Part shown: piece after piece, positions 58,275 through 64,000 of the stretch
How positions within the stretch are numbered: the stretch's first letter is position 1
Layout: each line of letters begins with the position of its first letter
Source of the DNA: Glandiceps talaboti
Taxonomy: Eukaryota > Hemichordata > Enteropneusta > Spengelidae
Direction: 5' to 3'
Assembly (NCBI RefSeq): GCF_964340395.1
Contig: NC_135564.1
Span: 5,882,861 to 5,946,860, forward strand
Length of the DNA stretch: 64,000 nt
Notes under the pieces: generated by a model
Database searches by the model: none
What the model saw: only the letters and a program-made list of their open reading frames with translations
Told to the model about the DNA's origin: nothing
Program-made: the position numbers and the translations under genes

Positions 58275-61200
58275 CATGTCTCATTGTAAGTCAAAAACTA
58301 CTTGCCTTGTTAAATTGCAGTGTCATGTTTGGTGGAGTTGTACCTACAAGTGTGTAGGTAAAGAATTGTTCTAATGGGGTATACATACAAAATGGTCTGA
58401 TTCTTAGTATGCAAAGTGATCAAGTATAGCTGGTTTACTGATACTTTGTGTTGGTACTTTGTGGAGAAGTTTGTTAGAGGTCAGAAATTCACTTGACAAA
58501 CTAGTCAAATAAATTATAGTAATGTTTATCGCATAAATCAGATAAAATACTTTCCAAATGCCAGATTAGGGTTGTTGCTGGCCGAGTGGTTAAACCATTT
58601 GCCTCTTACCACTATGGCCAGGGTTCATTTTACCACACTATGTAAGAATAGTGTCATTCAGTTTGACTCTACCAAACAATGCTGGCAGTGGTATTCCCTG
58701 AGTATTCTGGTTTCTTCCTGCATTAACACTGAACCCATGAGGGATGGCCCTCACTTCACTGGACTTCTTGGGAGACAAGTGTTTATTTAAGTAATAACGC
58801 ATGCCAGCGAGGGCAATATCACCATTTAGTGCCTGCCCAAGGGTTGACACTCTTTACCAAAATTTTGATGATGCCCGAGCCAAAGGCGAGGGCATCATCA
58901 AAATTTTGGTAAAGAGTGTCAGCCCGAGGGCAGGCACGAAATGGTGATATTGCCCGAGCGCATGTGTTATTAATTTTATTACACCGTCCCTCGTAAAGCT
59001 CACCTTTCTGTGTACGGACTTCAGCGTAAAATGTAGTCAAGGCCTCGTCTAATGTTGCGGCGGTGAAAGTTTCCATTGCGCGTTCTCCATATCCAAATTT
59101 GGAACCGATATAATCTTTAAAAACAGAGACGCAATGATTGGTAGCAATTTTTGTGTTCTAACTGTCCAATTCTAATAAAATGTCATCGAGTTCTGTACCG
59201 GAAAGGTTTGCGTGTCTTACTGCGGCAGTCGCCATGTCTGAGCGAAAGTAGTGAACGACAATTTGTTATGCGCAGAAGCAGTGCGCAGTGGTTCAAACAA
59301 CTTCAGCGGGCAATAGTCCCGGGCATTGGTCTCTGCACGAGCGGGCAATATCACCTTGTGGGCAATAGCCCAGTTAAAATCGGTCACGTGATACGAGTCT
59401 GACCAATCACAGCCTTCGGAAGAACACCGAGGTGTAATAAATACTTAAAGAACTATTCTGTATAAATAAAAGATTATTTACTATTTTTGTATTGGTTGTC
59501 TTTTATATAACGACAAGTCAACATGATAAAGTTGGACTTATTGCGCAGTTGCGACACTAAGTACCGAAAGCCATTCTTTTGTTATTATTTAATACACTCA
59601 TTTTACCACACATTACTTACTGCCTAGAAATATGGGGTAATACCTATGCAACTTCCTTACAGCCAATACTTTTACTTCAAAAGAAAATTGCTCGCCTCAT
59701 TACTTTTTCTGACTTTCATGCTCATAACAACCCTCTTTTCAGACAATTTGGTATTTTAGACATTTATAAACTCTGTAAACTGCACACCTGTGTTTTCATC
59801 TTTGACTTGTTGAATAATCACTTTGCCCATGATATAACGCATTACTTTATAAAAAACCTCCTCACATGTATCCCACTCGTTTCGCGACTCAAAGTAATTT
59901 CTCTGTCCCTAAAGTTAGCTTATCTCATAGTCAACACAATATCAAGTATGCAGCTGTAACACACTGGAATTCACTCCCAGACTACTAAAAAAACATAACT
60001 TACAGACATTCATTCATTCATTCAAACAAGCCTTAAAAGCTTACTTACTTCAATACATTTTGTGCGTGTTTTTTTATCCTGCTGTTGTTGATGATGATGT
60101 TTTTTGTTGTTGTAAATCTTATTTATTCATTCATGCAAAGCAATATTTTGACAATTATTCTTATTGCATTATGCTTTTTTATTTTTCCGCTACCCGAGTT
60201 TCACTCAGTATTTTTGACTTAACTCTTTCTGTAAGGGTTGTGGGCTAGACTAGTTCTGTAGAACTATTTTGACGACCCCCACCAGGTCCAAGGAATTACT
60301 TATGTATTTGATTGAATATTCTTTGATTTAATTTATATATTTTGTTAATTTATTTGTTATGTATATGTATGTTGTTGTTGTTTTTTATTTCCTGGTGAAA
60401 TCAATAAACATGAAATATGAAATATAAACTCTATTAAATGTTTGGTTCTCATTTACAGGGTAGTGAAGTGATCGCCACACCAAACCAAGATGAAACTGAT
60501 TTCACCAAGTGTTTAAGGCTTGTGTGTGAGAAAATAAAAATACTATTTTTACAAGTAAGTTCTCTTTTCACTGTTGGCAGTTCCCCAATTTTCCCATGTT
60601 GGATAATTAAATATACATTATGACATAATGGTGGTGGTGGTGGTGGTGGTGGTGGTGGTGGTGGTGGCGGCGGCTCTCATAATATACATGTAGTTTTTTT
60701 ACAGATCTGTACAATCTGAAATGTGGTCCATTTTGTATTCTAGAGCTAACATAGTTACAGTCTGTTGGGGCTGGTGACAGTTCTTTCACCTTTTTAAAGT
60801 TGACTGAAGTGGTTCAAGTACATATAGTTGGGTAGTATGAAAGGTTCAGTCGTTGGCCTGCTTATGTAACCACTTGCAACCCCACTACATAGGCAGAAAT
60901 ACTGACTGGATCTCTCAAGCTTGTAGTTGCAAGGAAATAATGATACTGTTAGTCTAAGAGGGCTTTGTAGCCATGTTACCATGAGAAGGAATTGGTAATT
61001 TATTGAGACATTTGGTGTATTTAGGTGCAGCCCACTTACTTTGCTTATGGAGAGTGAATTGAGATCTTACAAATGTTTATGTTTCTGATTTTATCTCTTC
61101 CACCATAGGTAGATTGTATAGTTGTTATAGGTGCATTTGGTGGTCGTATGGATCATGTCATGGCTAACATTAATACATTATACATTGCCACTGAATTGAC

Positions 61201-62474
61201 TGATGTACCTGTGTATTTGGTGGGAGAAAAAAACCTGATGTGCCTCTTAAACACGGTATGTATATGTAACCTTAATACTCTCATAGTAAAGACTGAACAC
61301 GTTCTAATCACTAGAATCTCTGAATTGGTCAACCAGTCAAGGACGCCATAATAAACATTTCAATAAACTTGTCAATGCAAATAAATGCATCATAAATGTA
61401 TTGAAATAATATTTTAATGTCTACTCAAATTTCAGGGACAACATACTCTGGAAGTAGATACAGGACTAGAAAGCCATTCATGTGGACTTGTTCCACTTGG
61501 TGAGCCATGTCATAATGTGACAACCACAGGTCTTAAATGGAATCTCTGTAAGTTATCTATAATATGGTAATGTCCGTCCCAAGGCTCATTTCATTTTGAT
61601 TATCACTCATTTTAAGATATACCCTCTAATGATGAATGGGTGGACTTGATTGACTCCCCCGGTTTATCATGGTGTACTCTGGTTCAATTTTTTTGCGCTT
61701 GTTTCAAACAGGGTGTTGCGTGCATATTCTGTCAATGATACCTGAGTAGCCCATCCAATTTTCTCAGTTATAGAAAGTCAAACATGGTGGCTGGGGGATG
61801 ATAAACGTAATCTGAAAGTTTATATTTCTGTTATATGTACTTAAAGCAGCAAAATAACATCCTTGCATATGAAGCTAAGAGTTGAAATATAATTTTAGAG
61901 TAGCTGTGGAAGTTTTATGGCATCTATCGGGAGATGTCATATTTGAATAAGTGAACACTGTCAGCCAACACTTGATTGAATTTGTCAACCGAACTATCCC
62001 GAGCGCGTGACGGCGTAAGTCGGTCATGACCCGGTTGGAATTGACCGGGTCGCTCAATCAAGTCCACCCAATATTTTCAGTAGACCTTTCCACAAAACTG
62101 AGCCCTCTAGTGATGAAGTAGGTACAGGATGTAAAATGTTTTCAATAGACCTTTCCACTGAAATGAGCCCTCTGGTGGTGAAGTAGATAAGGATGTAAAA
62201 TGTCTTCAGTAGATCTTTCCACTGATCTGATAATCTATAAAAACGAATAGCGTAAAAGTAATTGGCCTACACCTCAAATTTCTCAACAAGTCTTGAGTGA
62301 CTTTTTGTGTTAACATGCATATATTCATCTTTGTCTGTCTTTTTTCCAGCAAATAGTGAAATGCGTATGGGTGGACTTATCAGCACTTCAAACACTTATG
62401 ACCCAAATTGCAAGGATGGAATTGTTACCATAGCAACAGATAAACCATTAATTTGGACAATGGATTATAAGTGA
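55178..62474 (+). CDS. Thiamin pyrophosphokinase (thiamine diphosphokinase)
   Basis: Seven exons join in frame (55178-55250, 56804-56951, 57443-57515, 60459-60554, 61109-61255, 61436-61547, 62350-62474) to 257 residues, close to the vertebrate enzyme's length. It transfers pyrophosphate from ATP to thiamin, giving thiamin diphosphate and AMP in the cytosol, as a homodimer. Seen directly: [10 protein letters not shown] (first strand of the catalytic domain), [18 protein letters not shown] (the family's GDxDS acidic motif), [27 protein letters not shown], and the thiamin-binding C-terminal domain with TTTGLKWNL and [10 protein letters not shown]. All key motifs are intact. The start was chosen because exon 1 (MAEMAWKAS...) splices in frame and follows a TATA box. 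The third intron, 2.9 kb, is full of mobile elements. Confidence 0.96.
55880..56125. repeat. Possible inverted-repeat element in TPK1 intron 1
   Basis: CCTACCTGAGGTAGG at the left and CCTACCTCAGGTAAG at the right bound a stretch with repeated TTTCAGGA segments. The termini also share TGTCTACA/CGTGTAGAC. It may be a MITE; weak. Confidence 0.35.
56457..56692. repeat. (CATA)n/(CGTA)n microsatellite in TPK1 intron 1
   Basis: Long CATA runs with CGTA and ACAC interruptions. Open in all frames, giving artefactual Tyr/His/Thr and Cys/Met/Tyr/Val reading frames. Confidence 0.95.
57020..57345. repeat. Tandem repeat in TPK1 intron 2
   Basis: About four diverged units of 65-85 bp, each with TATTACTACCATTGTAATRT-type, GCAAATTTCACCCCATC and C-rich CCCCTCCCC segments. 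It fills most of intron 2. Confidence 0.75.
57979..58270 (+). mobile_element. tRNA-derived SINE, copy 1, in TPK1 intron 3
   Basis: The tRNA-like head has box A TGGCCTAGTGG (57,990) and box B GGTTCGAAC (58,033). The body includes GGTTTTCCCCGGGTACTCCG and TCCTGCATTAACACTGAACC, and the tail is (ATT)n. The GTTTTCCCCGGGTACTCCGG core is of the kind shared between SINE families of many marine animals. The copy looks complete. Confidence 0.88.
58569..59480 (+). mobile_element. SINE copy 2 split by a nested hairpin element
   Basis: The head and body (58,569-58,791) match copy 1, with box A TGGCCGAGTGG and a deletion that removes box B. The 3' end of the SINE (ACTTAAAGAACTATTCTGTA...) resumes only at about 59,437. 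The intervening 645 bp are a separate insertion that begins with a long palindrome. Confidence 0.75.
58792..58972. repeat. Large palindrome inside SINE copy 2
   Basis: Arms 58,792-58,881 and 58,884-58,972 are inverted copies of each other with few mismatches and almost no loop. Shared landmarks are GAGGGCAATATCACC / GGTGATATTGCCC and CCAAAATTTTGATGATGCCC / GGGCATCATCAAAATTTTGG. The following 465 bp run from TTATTACACC (58,977) to GGTGTAATAA (about 59,437), another inverted pair. Confidence 0.85.
59510..60425 (+). mobile_element. 3' end of a non-LTR (CR1/L2-like) retrotransposon
   Basis: About 59,579-59,959 encodes a reverse-transcriptase C-terminal segment ([50 protein letters not shown]). 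A decayed THWNSLPDY-like end follows, then a 3' UTR finishing in AATAAACATGAAATATGAAA. The endonuclease and most of the RT are absent, so it is a 5'-truncated, dead copy in TPK1 intron 3. Confidence 0.85.
60629..60673. repeat. (GGT)n microsatellite in TPK1 intron 4
   Basis: About 14 GGT units ending in GGCGGCGGC. Confidence 0.95.
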
Positions 62475-62528
62475 GGATAAACACCACAGCTTCTCTGGAA
62501 GAAAAAGTATAACGCAGACTATCACACG

Positions 62529-62559
<31 letters not shown>

Positions 62560-62592
62560 GGTCATCGCAATAGTATAAATAGTCTAATAGAT

Positions 62593-62598
62593 AATAAA
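62593..62598 (+). terminator. Polyadenylation signal of TPK1
   Basis: AATAAA about 120 bp past the TPK1 stop codon. Confidence 0.55.
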
Positions 62599-63275
62599 TA
62601 GTATATAATATTTATTAGGTTAGACTAAATTATATTTCAGTGATTTTTTACAGTAGCGTGAGAAAGGCGATTGACCTTTGACCTGAAGATAACAAAATTT
62701 ACATGCATTGAAATTGGACAGGTATCATTTGTTGTAGATTGTAAAGTACAGTACATCTGTGAGCATTTGGATAGTGTGTTTGTGTAGCACACACTGCCAA
62801 CTTGCCATCCAAGACTGTATTTTTCATTTATAGACACAAAGATATATATTTTTCATACATGTACTCAGTGTTGTTTTGTACTCTGTTGTTTAACAATTTA
62901 TAAGGCTTCAGTGTTTCAACTATATTATGTCATCAGTGTTACTATGGCAACAATCATCAATGTACAAACCAAGCTATCAACTTCCACTGGTCCCTGCATG
63001 ATCATGTGATCTATCACTTCATGTGAGAATGACCACAGGTAACTAATAATCACCATTTTGGATCTGCCATATTGAATTACCATGGAAATGTGTATATATT
63101 CCCATGATCCTTTGGGTGTTTGCATTGGCAGTGTGTAAGAACTGCATTGGTTATTTGCAAGACCATGCGGTCTGATTCTCCAGGTATGTCATATGATAAC
63201 TTAATGGTAGAACGAAGGTGTCACAGGTCATAACCAAAACCACTTTAGTGTTGACCCAGTGAATGTAGGCAGTCT

Positions 63276-63420
63276 TCAGTTGTACTAGATTAGTATCACC
63301 TGCCAGCACTAATCTAAATCAACCCAAGACAAACTGTAGACACACAGTGTAGGTGGTCATAAGTTGTACTAGATTAGTATCACCAACACTAATCTAAACC
63401 AACCCTAAGACAAACTGTCA
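63276..63420. repeat. Direct repeat pair, about 70-80 bp
   Basis: GTTGTACTAGATTAGTATCA...CACTAATCTAAA...GACAAACTGT occurs twice in a row. Each unit itself contains the inverted pair TAGATTAGT / ACTAATCTA. Confidence 0.8.
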
Positions 63421-64000
63421 TACTAAAGTATGATCTAACATTCCTCTTAGCTTACCCAAAGTATTATTGAGTGGCTGTATAAGTTTTCTTTCGAAATGTA
63501 ACTGCAGGAATGTTAAATAAAATAAATGGTGAAAAATGAATAAAACGAATTATTTGTATTGCAAGTTCCTGTGTGTCTTTGTTACAGTTCTCTTCCTGGA
63601 ATAGCCTGGTTATGGTGTTAGTGGTATTCCATTTATATCTCGTATGAATACCACTAGGGCAGTAAACGGACCATTTCTGAATGATCACAAAGGCATGATG
63701 CTCTGCCTAGCAAAACTTTGTCAACACTGTAATAACCATATACTGATATACATTTCTATACCTATTGGTGAAACCACACAGCATTCCCATCATTGTGTGG
63801 TGAGTTTAGCTTCTCTGTACTGGAAGCTGGCACCATCTAGGCTGCCATGCTTGACAGGTTTCTACTATGCTTCAAAAGTGTTCTACTATACTGTCCGTGA
63901 GCTTTAGTAATCTTTTGAATGACAAAGTTGAATATTTCACATGAAGGGAAATGGCTGCTAGCATTCATTGTCCATGTGTGTACATGTTAAAATACACTGG

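Larger units (their letters stand above)
62475..64000. other. TPK1 3' flank
   Basis: 3' UTR and intergenic sequence. It contains a (TA)n tract at about 62,541-62,559, an X-box-like GTTACTATGGCAAC (62,938) and a direct repeat at 63,276-63,420. No further gene recognised. Confidence 0.6.

Noticed and set aside
59579-59959. A 126-residue open frame as a host gene
   Set aside because: The sequence is the C-terminal part of a non-LTR reverse transcriptase. It is truncated and lies in TPK1 intron 3.

Overview
This window is metazoan nuclear DNA. Genes are split into many short exons with GT-AG introns, the base composition is AT-rich, microsatellites and minisatellites are dense, and there are tRNA-derived SINEs, foldback/MITE-like elements and a non-LTR reverse-transcriptase remnant. 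The protein families and the SINE type suggest a marine invertebrate, perhaps a cephalochordate, a hemichordate or a lophotrochozoan. I cannot decide which from the sequence alone.

Seven protein-coding genes can be assembled exon by exon, with splice phases that agree. (1) 5,988-9,223 (-): a secreted 257-residue protein with two cysteine-rich modules and an M15-like, bacterial-type peptidase domain. (2) 10,240-18,413 (-): a 15-exon GMC (choline-dehydrogenase-like) oxidoreductase of 548 residues, copy A. (3) 20,530-23,732 (+): a 3-exon cytochrome P450 of the CYP2 clan type, 507 residues, whose usual I-helix threonine is an alanine. (4) 26,830-34,882 (-): GMC copy B, 555 residues, with all 14 introns at the positions found in copy A. 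(5) 38,071-41,964 (+) and (6) 47,459-50,225 (+): two paralogues of 1,123 and 698 residues. Each joins an unrelated, low-complexity N-terminal region to a C-terminal GT-B (glycosyltransferase family 4-like) domain whose catalytic EX7E motif is degenerate. (7) 55,178-62,474 (+): a complete 7-exon thiamin pyrophosphokinase gene, TPK1, 257 residues.

Layout: 1-5.9 kb is repeat-rich and has only doubtful exons. 6-9.2 kb is the peptidase gene. 10-35 kb is an oxidoreductase block in which the P450 lies between the two GMC copies on the opposite strand: head-to-head with A, tail-to-tail with B. 38-50 kb holds the pseudo-glycosyltransferase-like pair; the second gene has a duplicated promoter and first exon. 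50-55 kb is intergenic with MITEs. 55-62.5 kb is TPK1, whose large third intron collects SINEs, a nested hairpin element and a retrotransposon 3' end.

There is no operon. The only functional grouping the layout suggests is a local oxidative/detoxification block (GMC, P450, GMC). The most novel candidates are the paralogue pair with a degenerate glycosyltransferase-like domain and the secreted M15-like peptidase, which I read as a probable bacterial cell-wall hydrolase used in digestion or defence.
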